A stretch of DNA of 64,000 nucleotides from Fodinibius salsisoli (GTDB lineage Bacteria; Bacteroidota; Rhodothermia; Balneolales; Balneolaceae). The notes under the pieces are model-generated. The model saw only the letters and a program-made list of their open reading frames with translations, ran no database searches and had not been told where the DNA came from. Of this stretch, positions 27,187 to 37,451 are shown piece by piece. Made by a program: the position numbers and the translations under genes. Position 1 is the first letter of the stretch. Every line of letters begins with the position of its first letter. The stretch spans positions 186,001 through 250,000 of the forward strand of contig NZ_JAGGJA010000003.1 of NCBI RefSeq assembly GCF_026229185.1, in the 5' to 3' direction.

Positions 27187-30100
27187 TTAAAAATTAATGT
27201 TAACACCAAGCGTATAAAGACGGGTTGTAGGAACTTCTCCCTCTATGACTCCGTCATACTGCTCTGGATCAATATTGCCCGTTTTGGAAAAAAGTAACGG
27301 GGTTTCTGCATTAGCATAAATTCTGAGGGACCGAATGCCCAACTGATTGGTCAGACTTACCGGCAGGTTATAGCCCAGCCTGACGTTACGTATTTTCAGG
27401 AACGACCCATCCTCGTATCCTCGTGAACTGCCATAAAGTGGCGATTCAATTCCTGATTCGGGTCGGGGATGTTTGTTCGTCGGATTTTCCGGTGTCCAGT
27501 AATCCACATCAGCGGTGTTATACCGACCGATAAGATTCGGTCTTTCAAATGAATTATCAATTGTTTGACCCACACTGGCGTATAGGTAAACAGAAAAGTC
27601 AATTCCCTTATAGCTTAAGTGGTTCGCAAAACCAGCCGTCCAGTCAGGTAAATTGGTACCTTGTATTACGCGGTCTTGTTCATTAATAACCCCATCTTCA
27701 TTTTGGTCTCTCACCTTAATATCACCCGGGGCCTGACCGTATGAATCGGCTGCTGATGCCTCGTCCTCTTGCCATATTCCAATCTTTTCGTAATCGTAAA
27801 AGACCGTGAGTGGTGCACCGATAAACCATTGATTTCCTACGTCATCCTCGCCATCTCCGAAGAGCTCAACAATTTCCTCATCATTGGCGCCAAAAGTGAG
27901 ATCACTGCTCCATGTAAAGTCATCACGGCTTGTACCGACTATATTTTGTGTGTTCAGCGTTATTTCAAGTCCCCGGTTTTTGGTCTCTCCAATATTCTGA
28001 AATACTGATCCAAAACCAGAGGTGATCGGTAAATTTCGTTCAAGGAGCATGTCGGTAGTGGTAGTTTCATAGACCTCAATACCACCGGTCACTCTTGAAT
28101 CCCACAGGCCAAAATCCAGTCCAATGTTTACTTGGCTGCTGGTCTCCCACTGTAATTCTGGATTTGATATCTGATTGGGTGCATAACCGAAGCCTGCTTC
28201 TTCCCCAAACTGGTAGGTCGTTTGTGCAAGTAAGCTTCGGGTCTGGTAGGGATCAATAGCCGTGTTACCGGTCACCCCATAACTGGCTCTCAGCTTGAGG
28301 TTTGAAAACAGATCCTGATTTTCCATAAAGGGCTCCTCCGTAATTCTCCAACCGATAGCGGCAGAAGGGAAAATGCCCCATTTATTACCCTCGGCTAATC
28401 GTGACGAACCATCAGCACGGCCGGATACGGTAAAGAGGTACCGATCATTTAATTGATAGTTAATACGACCCATGAAAGACATGATACTCCATTCATATAG
28501 AAAGCTTTCGATGTTTTCAGTTTGATCTCCGGTTCCCAGGTTATGGTATTTTTGGCTTTCATAAGGCAAGCCAGAAACAGCAATAATATCCTCTTCGAAC
28601 TTACTGGATTGAATACTAAATAGCCCCGTTGCCTTAATACTGTGAATATTTCCAAAATCCTGCTGATAGTTCAGAATGTTTTCGAGGGTATAATTAAAAC
28701 TTAACTCTTCCTCTTTCTCAGCATAGGGCGTTCCTTCGGCACGAGCAGTAGTGAGCGTACCCTGAAATATCCCGCGGCGATAGGAAGAAAGATCCGGACC
28801 AAAATTCAACCGGTAAGAAAAGTTATCGGAGATATCATATTCCGCAAAAATGTTACTAAAGATGCGGATCCTGTTTCGGTCATCCAACATCTTGCCCGGA
28901 ACCAGATCATTCAATGGATTGGCAATCAATCCGTCATTGGTGGGTCTAAAATCAAGCGTTCCGTCTTCATCATAGGGATTGCCAAGTGGATTCATGGACA
29001 ATGCTGTTCCAAAAGGATTTGAGCCCACTTTTCGTACATTCCGCGCAAGTAAGGTCGAAGTACCAATGTGCAATCGGTCGCTAATATCATGATCCAGGTT
29101 GACACGCAAATTATACCGATCAAAACTCTGACCCGGAATAATACCGACCTCATTAAAGAAGTTACCGCTAATGGCAAACTGCGTACTTTGATTACCTCCC
29201 TGAACGGTAATATTATGACTCTGCTGGTAACCAAAGTCATCGGTCACACGATCGGTATAATCATAAGAATTACCATTTTCGATCGACTCTAACTCCGGTG
29301 GCTGGAAAATATCCGTATCATCGCCGTCATATTCTCCCGAATGCCGGTATGCTTCGCGTTTCATGTCAGCAAACTCTTCGGCATTAAATACATCTGGATT
29401 TGAAAGTTGAACCGACATACCATAATACCCATCGTAAGAAACCATGGTTTCGTGATTTCCACCTCGCTTGGTGGTAATTATCACAACACCGTTGGCACCG
29501 CGCGATCCGTAAATAGCTGTTGCCGAGGCATCCTTCAATACTTCCATAGACTCAATATTCTCGGTGTTGATGTCGCTTAAACCTCCACTATACGGAATAC
29601 CATCAACCACAAAGAGCGGATCGTTACCTGCGGTAAGTGAACGGCGCCCGCGAATACGAACGACTACCCCTTCTCCCGGCGTACCATTACCCGTGCTTGA
29701 AACCATAACCCCTGCTGCTCGACCTTGAAGTGCAGATGCGGGATCACTGACCGGAACTTCTGACAGAGCCTCCGATGAAACGGAAGAAACCGAACCGGTA
29801 ACATCCTGCGCTTCTTGAGCTCCATAACCAACGACGACCAGCTCTTCTCCTTCAAGGGTCTGCGGCGACATTTGAACATTGATGGTAGAACGTCCATTTA
29901 TTGGCACCTCTTGCCTTGTAAAACCAACAAAAGAAAATACAAGAGTATCACTATCGGATGGTGCCGTAAGCGAAAACCCGCCATCGACATCCGTTGAAGT
30001 ACCAATGGATGTCCCCTTAACGGTAATATTAACTCCTGGGAGCTGTTCTCCTTCATCAGCTGACGTAACAACACCACTGACGGTATGCTCTTGATTGGTC

Positions 30101-30237
30101 TGCTGTGTAAAAAGCAAACTATTTTCTATGTCCGAAGCATTCATCGAAAATGGAACCACTAATATTGCTATTAAGCCCATCCAGGATAAAGCCTGAACCC
30201 TGATCCTTAACATTTTATGTAACTTATCCCAAACCAT
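27187..30237 (-). CDS. SusC/RagA family TonB-linked outer-membrane receptor
   Basis: A 1016-residue TonB-dependent transporter. There is a signal region, and then a carboxypeptidase-like regulatory domain (about 52-130, HTVSGVVTSADEGEQLPGVNI). The plug follows, with the SusC signature VDGIPYSGGLSDINTENIESMEVLKDASATAIYGSRGANGVVIITTK, seen here in contiguous parts. The rest is a 22-strand barrel ending in an aromatic residue (LGVNINF). There is no N-terminal signalling (STN) domain. Imports oligosaccharides delivered by SusD. An operator-like site and a hairpin lie in its leader (30371-30388, 30316-30340). Confidence 0.96.
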   Translation of the reverse strand: MVWDKLHKMLRIRVQALSWMGLIAILVVPFSMNASDIENSLLFTQQTNQEHTVSGVVTSADEGEQLPGVNITVKGTSIGTSTDVDGGFSLTAPSDSDTLVFSFVGFTRQEVPINGRSTINVQMSPQTLEGEELVVVGYGAQEAQDVTGSVSSVSSEALSEVPVSDPASALQGRAAGVMVSSTGNGTPGEGVVVRIRGRRSLTAGNDPLFVVDGIPYSGGLSDINTENIESMEVLKDASATAIYGSRGANGVVIITTKRGGNHETMVSYDGYYGMSVQLSNPDVFNAEEFADMKREAYRHSGEYDGDDTDIFQPPELESIENGNSYDYTDRVTDDFGYQQSHNITVQGGNQSTQFAISGNFFNEVGIIPGQSFDRYNLRVNLDHDISDRLHIGTSTLLARNVRKVGSNPFGTALSMNPLGNPYDEDGTLDFRPTNDGLIANPLNDLVPGKMLDDRNRIRIFSNIFAEYDISDNFSYRLNFGPDLSSYRRGIFQGTLTTARAEGTPYAEKEEELSFNYTLENILNYQQDFGNIHSIKATGLFSIQSSKFEEDIIAVSGLPYESQKYHNLGTGDQTENIESFLYEWSIMSFMGRINYQLNDRYLFTVSGRADGSSRLAEGNKWGIFPSAAIGWRITEEPFMENQDLFSNLKLRASYGVTGNTAIDPYQTRSLLAQTTYQFGEEAGFGYAPNQISNPELQWETSSQVNIGLDFGLWDSRVTGGIEVYETTTTDMLLERNLPITSGFGSVFQNIGETKNRGLEITLNTQNIVGTSRDDFTWSSDLTFGANDEEIVELFGDGEDDVGNQWFIGAPLTVFYDYEKIGIWQEDEASAADSYGQAPGDIKVRDQNEDGVINEQDRVIQGTNLPDWTAGFANHLSYKGIDFSVYLYASVGQTIDNSFERPNLIGRYNTADVDYWTPENPTNKHPRPESGIESPLYGSSRGYEDGSFLKIRNVRLGYNLPVSLTNQLGIRSLRIYANAETPLLFSKTGNIDPEQYDGVIEGEVPTTRLYTLGVNINF

Positions 30238-30315
30238 AATTATGCTGATGTATTTTATTCAAATTAACATTTCAGCTTTCCCCTATTCATTATGCAAAAA
30301 GGATTGCTTGTTTTT

Positions 30316-30340
30316 AGTTGAGCAAGAAAATTTCTCAACT
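30316..30340 (-). promoter_or_regulatory. hairpin in the susC leader
   Basis: AGTTGAG (30316-30322) pairs with CTCAACT (30334-30340) around an 11-nt A/T-rich loop, about 80 bp upstream of the susC ATG. No T-run follows on the minus strand, so an mRNA-stability or leader structure is more likely than a terminator. Confidence 0.4.
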
Positions 30341-30370
30341 CAATAATTCAAGATAATAATTATCATCTTT

Positions 30371-30388
30371 TATGCAACCGATTGCGTA
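30371..30388. promoter_or_regulatory. LacI-type operator upstream of susC
   Basis: TATGCAACCGATTGCGTA is an imperfect palindrome with the shared core GCAACCGATTG. It lies 134 bp from the susC start. Confidence 0.75.
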
Positions 30389-30532
30389 AATTTATTTTAA
30401 ATGCGGAAAAATAGTTTAATAATTTTCGGAATGTAAGAAATAAAATTTGCATAACAGGCTATTATTAGGGTATTTATATCTTCATTGACCAATTATCTTA
30501 TTAAATAAAGGCAAATAAGCATTATCGCTTTA

Positions 30533-30550
30533 TATCAATCGGTTGCATAA
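30533..30550. promoter_or_regulatory. LacI-type operator upstream of lacI-like gene
   Basis: TATCAATCGGTTGCATAA is the same core in the opposite orientation, 76 bp upstream of the regulator's ATG. Autoregulation is likely. Confidence 0.7.
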
Positions 30551-30625
30551 ACTCTTTGATAATTTAAACTTTATTTTTTGCTATACTTATCCCTTTAATT
30601 TTTATCTATAGTCCTCCATATTACC

Positions 30626-31663
30626 ATGCCTGCTGATAAGAATAACACAGAAGTGACTATTTATGATATTGCCGAAGCATTAGACGTCTCCCCTTCTACG
30701 GTAAGCCGAAGCCTTAAAAATCATTCCTCCATCAGCAGCGACACCCAACAAAAGGTAAAGGAGCAGGCCAAAGAGATGGGATATCGTTCTAATATTTTTG
30801 CTAAGAATCTGAGGCGTAAAAAAACCAACACCCTGGGGGTCATTGTTCCTAAACTCAATAGTAATTTCATGTCTTCTGTGATAGCCGGCATGGAAAAAGT
30901 GGCTAATGAAAATGGGTATAACCTCATCATAAGCCAATCGCTGGAGACCGCTCAAAAAGAAGCTTCCAATGTAGAAACCATGTTTGAAAGCAGGGTTGAC
31001 GGGCTAATTGTCTCTTTAGCTTACGATACAGAAGATTATTCACATTTCGACCCTATCATAGAAAATAATATCCCCTTGGTTTTCTTTGACCGGGTGGCCT
31101 ACTACAAATCGGCGGCCAACATTATCATCGATAACTTTAAGGCTGGTCAGCAAGCTGTAACCCACCTGCTGAAGCAAGGGTGCAAACGCATTGTGCATAT
31201 GACCAGCAACCTTGCCAGAAATGTCTATGAAGATCGGTTTCGGGGATATAAACAGGCACTTGAAGATTATGATATTCCGTTTGATCCCAAATATTTGATC
31301 CAAAATGATCTTTCCAACCAAGCCGGCCAACAAGCAGCGCAGCAGATTTTAAGTATGGATCCCCTGCCCGATGGACTCTTTGTTGCCAATGATACCTGTG
31401 CCATTGCATGCATGAGTACCCTTCAAGATCATGGAATCAAGATACCTGAGGATATAGCCGTAGTGGGCTTTAATAATGATCCCATATCCAGCTTTGTTAA
31501 TCCCAAATTGACTACCATCAACTATCATGGCAATGAGATGGGTAAAGTGGTAATCCGAAATTTGATTAGCCACCTGAATGGCGATAATAATATTGCAATG
31601 ACCAACACCATAATTCTCAATGCAGAACTGATCATCAGAGAATCATCGGTAAAAGCATCATAA
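30626..31663 (+). CDS. LacI family transcriptional regulator
   Basis: A 345-residue repressor or activator. The N-terminal helix-turn-helix and hinge are in TIYDIAEALDVSPSTVSRSL (about 11-30), followed by the LacI-typical RRKKTNTLGVIVP linker. A type I periplasmic-binding-like sensor domain follows, with DGLIVSLAYDTED, VFFDRVAY, GCKRIVHMTS, DGLFVANDTCAIACMS and VVGFNNDPISSF. It is divergent from susC. Four matching operators suggest it controls susC, itself, thuA and the GH67 gene in response to a sugar, perhaps a xylose- or glucuronate-containing one. Confidence 0.95.
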   Translation: MPADKNNTEVTIYDIAEALDVSPSTVSRSLKNHSSISSDTQQKVKEQAKEMGYRSNIFAKNLRRKKTNTLGVIVPKLNSNFMSSVIAGMEKVANENGYNLIISQSLETAQKEASNVETMFESRVDGLIVSLAYDTEDYSHFDPIIENNIPLVFFDRVAYYKSAANIIIDNFKAGQQAVTHLLKQGCKRIVHMTSNLARNVYEDRFRGYKQALEDYDIPFDPKYLIQNDLSNQAGQQAAQQILSMDPLPDGLFVANDTCAIACMSTLQDHGIKIPEDIAVVGFNNDPISSFVNPKLTTINYHGNEMGKVVIRNLISHLNGDNNIAMTNTIILNAELIIRESSVKAS

Positions 31664-31724
31664 AAAATACCTGAGCAAGGTGAAGGTCATACCATTACCG
31701 AAGGAGGCCTTTGTAAAACCGAGC

Positions 31725-31836
31725 TTGTCATCCAGAATTCAATTCGACATCTCCGTTAAAAGGCTGCTTAAAGTATCTGGGATTCTGAAACAAAGCCTGT
31801 TCCGACTGCCGTCGGGGGCCAGAATGACAAGATATA
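31725..31836. repeat. REP-like element with CTTGTCAT/ATGACAAG ends
   Basis: CTTGTCATCCAGAATTC near 31725 is mirrored by CCAGAATGACAAG near 31825. Between them are GACTGCCGTCGGGGGC and further structured sequence. This resembles the widespread TGTCATCC...GGATGACA palindromic repeats. It fills most of the spacer between convergent lacI and GH67 genes. A second, shorter element with GGGATGACAAG is at 38621-38650. Confidence 0.5.
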
Positions 31837-31945
31837 TTAGTTTTGCAAAGGGCCGAAAAATCAGTATTTGTATCCAATAGTTTACTTACTACTGTCTGCT
31901 GACACACTAAAGCCGGCTTAAGGACATTGCTGATCACATCAAGCA

Positions 31946-34117
31946 TCAGAATCGGGCATAATGCTTGGTATGCTCAAGTTTTTTGTAATACTCCAGGGAG
32001 TGAGCAGGCTTTTCTAATCCTGCAGGAATAGGTTTTCCTGAAAGGGATTGGAAATACAGAACACAGGCGTTACGCCACCAAAGGGCATCTTTCTTCTGTA
32101 TCTCCAGCAGGGCCTGTACATGGTCAAACCGTTCTTGGTCAATCAGTCCTTCGACTGAATTCCAGGTTTTCTGCATTTCTTCAACCATAGTTACCCCTTC
32201 ATAATATCGGTGGACCAATTCTTCCCAGAGCGTTTTCCCGGAATTCAACTTAAAATCCCATGGCAGATGGTGAAACCATAATAAATACTCCTCTGGCATT
32301 GTTTCAGGATTTTCAAACCGCGCTCTCACCGAGGGCTGATACTGCTCCAGAGCATTAGAGCCGCTTTCGGTACGGTCAAACCCAATGCCGGCCGAATCGG
32401 CCCGGTGGTAATAAACGGCCGTCCAGTCGGGCCGGGAAAGTTCTGCCGTCCAGGGGGCCGGACCGTAGTGGTGGCCCTGCGCATACAGATGGGTTAATCC
32501 CAGTGGATTTCGATACTTCACTCCTGCTTCGCGTGACTTCATCATCATGGATTTTACCGGTTCTACAAAATCCGGATCATGCGTGAAGGTCATACGCAAC
32601 CACTCATCCGCCACTTTTTCCGCGGTCAATGAATGGTCCCAGGCCATTCGTCCATATACATACCAGTTAGCCTGGCCAAACGGATGACCCGTCCAGTTGC
32701 GATCAGTTCCAGTATTCGCCACACCAGCTATTCCTGTATGTTTATAATCAAAAAGATCACCGTCAATAACTTTTGCAACCGTTGAACCTTCACCTTGTAC
32801 ATAAGTATCCGACTGCAGGGCTTCTTCATACAGTGGTCCCATATATGCCAGGTGATTGCTGAATCCAAAGTATTCTTGAGTGACCTGCAGTTCCAGCATC
32901 GTATTGGTTTTCGGAAGCGCTCCAAAAAGCGGATGAAAGGGCTCTCTGGGCTGGAAGTCGATCGGCCCATTTTTAACCTGGAGGATCACATTGTCAGCGA
33001 ACTCTCCATCTAAGGGTACAAACTCGTCATACCCCTCCCTGAACCGGTCTTCCTGGTCGGCGCTGTAGACAAAAGCCCTCCACATCAGGATACCTCCATG
33101 CGGCTGTAACGCTTCGGCAAGTACATTGGCCCCCTCCGCATGTGTTCTTCCATAATCGGCCGGACCGGGCTGCCCTTCAGAATTGGCTTTAACCAAAAAA
33201 CCACCAAAATCAGGAATATGCTCATAAATTTGGTCTACTTTCTCTTTCCACCACTGCTGTACCTCAGGATCAAGAGGATCGGCAGTATCAAGCCCACCAA
33301 TACGCATGGGCGCATAAAAATTAGCCGAAAGGTACACCTTGATTCCATACGGACGAAAAATATCGGCTAAAGCAGAAGCTTTCTCGAGGTACTGCTCCGT
33401 CATCATTCGGGGATCAGAATTGACGTTATTCAGCACCGTGCCATTAATCCCAATTGAGGCGTTCGCCCTGGCATAATCTACATATCTTGGAGATTTATAC
33501 TCCGGTAACGTTGACCATTCCCATAAAGATAATCCGGCATACCCCCGTTCGACCGAACGATCCAGGTTATCCCAGTGATTCAACAGGCGATGTTTAATTC
33601 TAGGAGCACTTTCGATAGAAAGGTCGCGAATTGACTTATGAAGCTGGAGTTGTTTCAGAAAACGAAATACTCCATACAGTAACCCAATGTCCGTATTGGC
33701 AGCAATAATACGATGGGTTACACCTTCCATTTTCTTCATTGTTACCAGGAAGCCTTCATCGCCGATAGCCTTCAAACTTTCGTCAAGACCTGCAGAAGCC
33801 ACCACTTTGGATGTAGCAGGCGTACCGATAATTAGGCTTTGGGTCTGAGAAAGTACTTTATCAATGGGGATTGAATGGCCTAATAAGCCGGTAAGACCTT
33901 TTTGGATTTCGTGCCGGACTATTGATAACGTCTCTGACTCTCCCTGGATCACTACTTCCTGCAATAAAGACCGATACTGCTCGAGCATTTCTTCATCCGA
34001 CACTTGCTCATACCTCAGCCAAAGTCGGGAGCCATCCTCGGCCTTAGCATTTATAGAAGCCGCAGTTAACGTAATCAAAATAAACAACAGTACTAATCTT
34101 GACATTCTAAGCATCAC
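31946..34117 (-). CDS. aguA: alpha-glucuronidase, glycoside hydrolase family 67
   Basis: Removes (4-O-methyl)glucuronic acid from the non-reducing end of xylo-oligosaccharides. The 723-residue frame has a signal peptide (about 1-26), an N-terminal GH67N domain and a (beta/alpha)8 core. Catalytic acid E314 lies in KANSEGQPGP, and the carboxylates D387 (NGPIDFQ) and E409 (LELQVTQEY) form the second pair typical of GH67. The C-terminal dimerisation domain contains HHLPWDFKLNSGKTLWEEL. The operator-like site at 34211 lies 94 bp upstream. With CE15, XylA and XylB it defines glucuronoxylan use. Confidence 0.96.
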   Translation of the reverse strand: MMLRMSRLVLLFILITLTAASINAKAEDGSRLWLRYEQVSDEEMLEQYRSLLQEVVIQGESETLSIVRHEIQKGLTGLLGHSIPIDKVLSQTQSLIIGTPATSKVVASAGLDESLKAIGDEGFLVTMKKMEGVTHRIIAANTDIGLLYGVFRFLKQLQLHKSIRDLSIESAPRIKHRLLNHWDNLDRSVERGYAGLSLWEWSTLPEYKSPRYVDYARANASIGINGTVLNNVNSDPRMMTEQYLEKASALADIFRPYGIKVYLSANFYAPMRIGGLDTADPLDPEVQQWWKEKVDQIYEHIPDFGGFLVKANSEGQPGPADYGRTHAEGANVLAEALQPHGGILMWRAFVYSADQEDRFREGYDEFVPLDGEFADNVILQVKNGPIDFQPREPFHPLFGALPKTNTMLELQVTQEYFGFSNHLAYMGPLYEEALQSDTYVQGEGSTVAKVIDGDLFDYKHTGIAGVANTGTDRNWTGHPFGQANWYVYGRMAWDHSLTAEKVADEWLRMTFTHDPDFVEPVKSMMMKSREAGVKYRNPLGLTHLYAQGHHYGPAPWTAELSRPDWTAVYYHRADSAGIGFDRTESGSNALEQYQPSVRARFENPETMPEEYLLWFHHLPWDFKLNSGKTLWEELVHRYYEGVTMVEEMQKTWNSVEGLIDQERFDHVQALLEIQKKDALWWRNACVLYFQSLSGKPIPAGLEKPAHSLEYYKKLEHTKHYARF

Positions 34118-34210
34118 AATCCCTTATCCTATGGTGTAGTGGAAAAATTAAGTCTAAGACAATCGTTATACAGCGTTTAAACCTTTTTAAAATGCTTATG
34201 TAAACTGATT

Positions 34211-34228
34211 GACGCAACCGATTGCACC
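34211..34228. promoter_or_regulatory. LacI-type operator upstream of GH67 gene
   Basis: GACGCAACCGATTGCACC carries the shared core GCAACCGATTG, 94 bp from the aguA start. Confidence 0.72.
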
Positions 34229-34425
34229 AATCAACAATACTACACTGCTTAATGTTTTTTTAGTTTAAAAATAGCAACTTTAAAATCTTTTAACACGCTG
34301 CACAACAGCATATTATAGCAAATACATGGAATAAATATGTATTTATTTATACTTATTCCAAGACCGGGAGCTTTCAAAAACGAACGGTCTTATTGTGCCT
34401 CTCTTCTGAATAAAATGTAATATTA

Positions 34426-34475
34426 AAAGGCTGTGCCCTACTCTCTGCATATTTGCAAAGAAGGTCACAGCCTTT
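34426..34475 (-). terminator. terminator of the xylB-xylA unit
   Basis: AAAGGCTGTG (34426-34435) is exactly complementary to CACAGCCTTT (34466-34475). On the minus strand the hairpin is followed by TTTTAATATT. It lies about 35 bp past the xylA stop. Confidence 0.8.
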
Positions 34476-34507
34476 GAAGGTCAGTAGTCTATTTTTAAAA
34501 AGTACGC

Positions 34508-35836
34508 TTAAATATATTGATTAATCAGGTTTTCGTAGTACTCTTGTCGACCACTAATTTGCTCGGGTTCTCCATTCTCCTCTGCCAACGCTTTCAAATC
34601 AGTAAGGCTTAGATCACCCTTTTCAAACTGGGCACCTTTACCACTATCAAACGAAGCGTACCGCTCTTTGCGAAGCTCTTTATAGGGCGATTCCTCCAGA
34701 ATCTTATGAGCTGTCAGTAATCCACGAGCCAGGATGTCCATACCCCCGATATGTCCGTGGAAGAGATCTTCCAGATCGGTAGAATTACGGCGAATTTTGG
34801 CATCAAAATTAATGCCTCCGGTGTCAAAGCCTCCACCTTCGAGGAGGACCAGCATGGCCTGGGTCGTTTCAAAAATGTCAGCAGGAAACTGGTCGGTATC
34901 CCAGCCGTTTTGGTAGTCGCCTCGGTTGGCATCTATACTGCCCAGCATACCGGCATCAGCTGCTACCTGGAGTTCATGCTCAAAGGTATGCTTGGCTAAA
35001 ATAGCGTGGTTGACCTCAATATTGACTTTGAAATCGTCCTGCAGATCGTATTCATTGAGAAATCCGATAACCGTTGCCGTATCGAAATCGTACTGGTGCT
35101 TGGTAGGCTCCATCGGCTTGGGTTCAATGAGGAATGTGCCCTCAAAGCCATTTTTCCGGCCATAGTCCTTGGCCATGTGCAGAAACTGTGCCAGGTGATC
35201 TCTTTCGCGCTTCATCTTTGTATTCAACAGCGACATATATCCCTCTCTGCCACCCCAGAATACATAGTTCTCTCCTCCCAGTTCAATGGTAGCATCCAGA
35301 GCTCGTTTAACCTGTGTAGCAGCGTGGGTCAGTACATTAAAATCCGGATTGGTTGCCGCTCCGTTCATATAGCGTGGATGGCTAAACAGGTTGGCCGTTC
35401 CCCAGAGCAACTTAACACCACTTGCCTCCTGCTTCTGTTTGGCATAATCGACGAGGGTCTGCAATCTTTTGTCGGATTCTGCAATAGTATCTGCTTCATC
35501 AACCACATCCACATCATGGAAGCAGTAGTAAGGCACTCCCAGCTTGGTAATAAATTCAAAAGCTGCATCCATCTTTGCCTTGGCGCGGTCTACCGGATCC
35601 TCATGCTTCATCCAGGGCCACACGCGTGTTCCCGGACCAAAGGGATCTCCACCCTGTTCACAAAGCGTATGCCAATAGGCAACCGCAAAACGAAGGTGTT
35701 CTTTCATCGTCTTGTCGCCTACTTTTTGTTCGGCATCGTAATATTTAAAAGCCAGTGGGTTGGTAGAATCTTTTCCTTCAAAAGGTATCTCATCAATATC
35801 TGGAAAATAAGTGGTACTGCCTGTTGTAATACTCAT
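34508..35836 (-). CDS. xylA: xylose isomerase
   Basis: Converts D-xylose to D-xylulose using divalent metal. The 442-residue protein is of the longer class II type. Motifs include [13 protein letters not shown] (catalytic His and Asp), [30 protein letters not shown] (metal-binding Glu/Lys), [27 protein letters not shown] and [15 protein letters not shown]. Cytoplasmic, with no signal. It lies 35 bp downstream of xylB and ends before a strong terminator. The sugar comes from xylan side-chain and backbone cleavage encoded nearby. Confidence 0.97.
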   Translation of the reverse strand: MSITTGSTTYFPDIDEIPFEGKDSTNPLAFKYYDAEQKVGDKTMKEHLRFAVAYWHTLCEQGGDPFGPGTRVWPWMKHEDPVDRAKAKMDAAFEFITKLGVPYYCFHDVDVVDEADTIAESDKRLQTLVDYAKQKQEASGVKLLWGTANLFSHPRYMNGAATNPDFNVLTHAATQVKRALDATIELGGENYVFWGGREGYMSLLNTKMKRERDHLAQFLHMAKDYGRKNGFEGTFLIEPKPMEPTKHQYDFDTATVIGFLNEYDLQDDFKVNIEVNHAILAKHTFEHELQVAADAGMLGSIDANRGDYQNGWDTDQFPADIFETTQAMLVLLEGGGFDTGGINFDAKIRRNSTDLEDLFHGHIGGMDILARGLLTAHKILEESPYKELRKERYASFDSGKGAQFEKGDLSLTDLKALAEENGEPEQISGRQEYYENLINQYI

Positions 35837-35871
35837 AATTTAGGTTGTAATTGGTAATTAAGGATAATTGA

Positions 35872-37362
35872 TCAATGATTTAATTCTTGTTCAAGGGCTT
35901 CAATCCAGCGGTTATAGGCATCCTGATACGATTTTTGGAGGTCGGGATCAGGTTGTAAGGTCGCGGATTTTGTCAATCCCTGAAAGGCTTTTTCCCGATC
36001 TTCAAAAATGCCCGTACCGATGCCGGCGCCAATGGCAGCTCCTAATGCTCCGCTGCTGTCATATACTTCCACAGACACGCCGGTCGTATTGGTAAATGCC
36101 TCTCGGAAGACCTTACTTAAAAACATATTTCCTTTCCCCACCCGGATTGTATCGATTGTTAAGCCCATCTCTCGCATAATCTGCAAACCATAGTTCAGGG
36201 AAAACGCAATACCTTCTTGAGCAGCCCGGACAATGTGACCACGGTTGTGGCGGTTAAAATCAATATTTTTAAACTGTGATCCAATCGGCTTTTGCTTGAG
36301 TACCCGCTCAGGGCCGTTCCCAAAGGGTAAGATCGTTGCTCCTTCCGCTCCAATGGGAACATGGGCGGCCAGCTCATTCATCTGCTGATAATCAATCTGC
36401 CCATCAAAGAGGGTGTTCTTGAGCCAGCTGTTTAGGATGCCGGTCCCATTAATGCAGAGCAAGACTCCGTAACGCGACTGCTGCTCATTATGGTTAACGT
36501 GGACGAAGGTATTCACACGGGATTGCTTATCATAAAGCGGCTCATCCGTTACCCCATAAATAACGCCCGATGTACCCGCAGTAGCTGCTGCTTCCCCGGG
36601 ATGTAATACGTTCAGCGAAAGCGCATTGTTGGGCTGATCACCCGCGCGATATCCTACTGGAATACCGGCTGGCAATCCAAGTTCCTGGGCTGCCTGAGAG
36701 GTAAGTTCACCGGATATTGCAAAGTTAGGGTCATACTCCGGGAGTAATTCATCCGAAATATCATAATGATCCAACAGCTTAGAAGCGATGCCCTGGCTTG
36801 AGTAATCCCAAAAAATACCTTCTGAAAGCCCTGAAATGGATGTTTTTATTTCACCAGTGAGCTTCATAGCGATAAAATCACCGGGAAGCATTGCTTTGTG
36901 GGCTTGTTGGTATATCTCAGGTTCATTCTCTTTGACCCATCGAAGTTTTGAGGCCGTGAAGTTTCCGGGAGAATTCAGATAGTGTTCCAGACAGTAATCC
37001 TCTCCCAACGCATCAAAGGCCTTGTTTCCGACCTCCACGGCTCGCCCATCACACCAAATGATAGAAGGGCGCAATACTTTATGATTCTCATCAACCAACA
37101 CCAATCCATGCATCTGGTAAGCAATACCTATGCCTGCAATGTCCTCAGGATTGGCACTTTCCGTATCCAACACTTCTTTTGTGGCCGTTACGGCATGTTT
37201 CCACCAGGTGTTAGGATCCTGTTCAGCCCATCCCGGCTGTGGAGCTTCAATCTCCAGCTCAGTTTGGGGTGAGGTTGCTGAGGCTACTTCCTTGCCGGAA
37301 TTCACATCAAAAAGCGAAACTTTGATTCCTGAACTCCCAATATCTAATCCCAATAACTGCAT
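35872..37362 (-). CDS. xylB: xylulokinase
   Basis: Phosphorylates D-xylulose to xylulose 5-phosphate for the pentose phosphate pathway. This FGGY kinase of 496 residues starts at LLGLDIGSSGIKVSLFD (ATP-phosphate loop). MHGLVLVDENHKVLRPSIIWCDGRA, AGDQPNNAL (catalytic Asp in GDQ) and the C-terminal SGALGAAIGAGIG adenosine motif follow. It is the first gene of a pair with xylA, 89 bp after cydB in the same direction, so it may have its own promoter. No operator core was found in that spacer. Confidence 0.95.
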   Translation of the reverse strand: MQLLGLDIGSSGIKVSLFDVNSGKEVASATSPQTELEIEAPQPGWAEQDPNTWWKHAVTATKEVLDTESANPEDIAGIGIAYQMHGLVLVDENHKVLRPSIIWCDGRAVEVGNKAFDALGEDYCLEHYLNSPGNFTASKLRWVKENEPEIYQQAHKAMLPGDFIAMKLTGEIKTSISGLSEGIFWDYSSQGIASKLLDHYDISDELLPEYDPNFAISGELTSQAAQELGLPAGIPVGYRAGDQPNNALSLNVLHPGEAAATAGTSGVIYGVTDEPLYDKQSRVNTFVHVNHNEQQSRYGVLLCINGTGILNSWLKNTLFDGQIDYQQMNELAAHVPIGAEGATILPFGNGPERVLKQKPIGSQFKNIDFNRHNRGHIVRAAQEGIAFSLNYGLQIMREMGLTIDTIRVGKGNMFLSKVFREAFTNTTGVSVEVYDSSGALGAAIGAGIGTGIFEDREKAFQGLTKSATLQPDPDLQKSYQDAYNRWIEALEQELNH

Positions 37363-37451
37363 AAAAGGGTTAAATTATTTTCTAATTAATTGTAATAAAC
37401 AGCTAAAAAATCCGGGACTATATACCATCAATTATAGTCGAATTCAAAAAA

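Larger units (their letters stand above)
30238..30625. promoter_or_regulatory. divergent susC/lacI control region
   Basis: 388 bp, strongly A+T-rich, between the divergent receptor and regulator genes. It contains two operator-like sites, a leader hairpin and a GATAATAATTATC palindrome (about 30351-30364). No ORF and no exact TAnnTTTG promoter box were found. Confidence 0.7.
34118..34507. other. intergenic region between GH67 and xylA
   Basis: 390 bp, A+T-rich. It contains the GH67 operator (34211-34228) and the terminator of the xyl genes (34426-34475). No coding sequence is visible. Confidence 0.6.
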
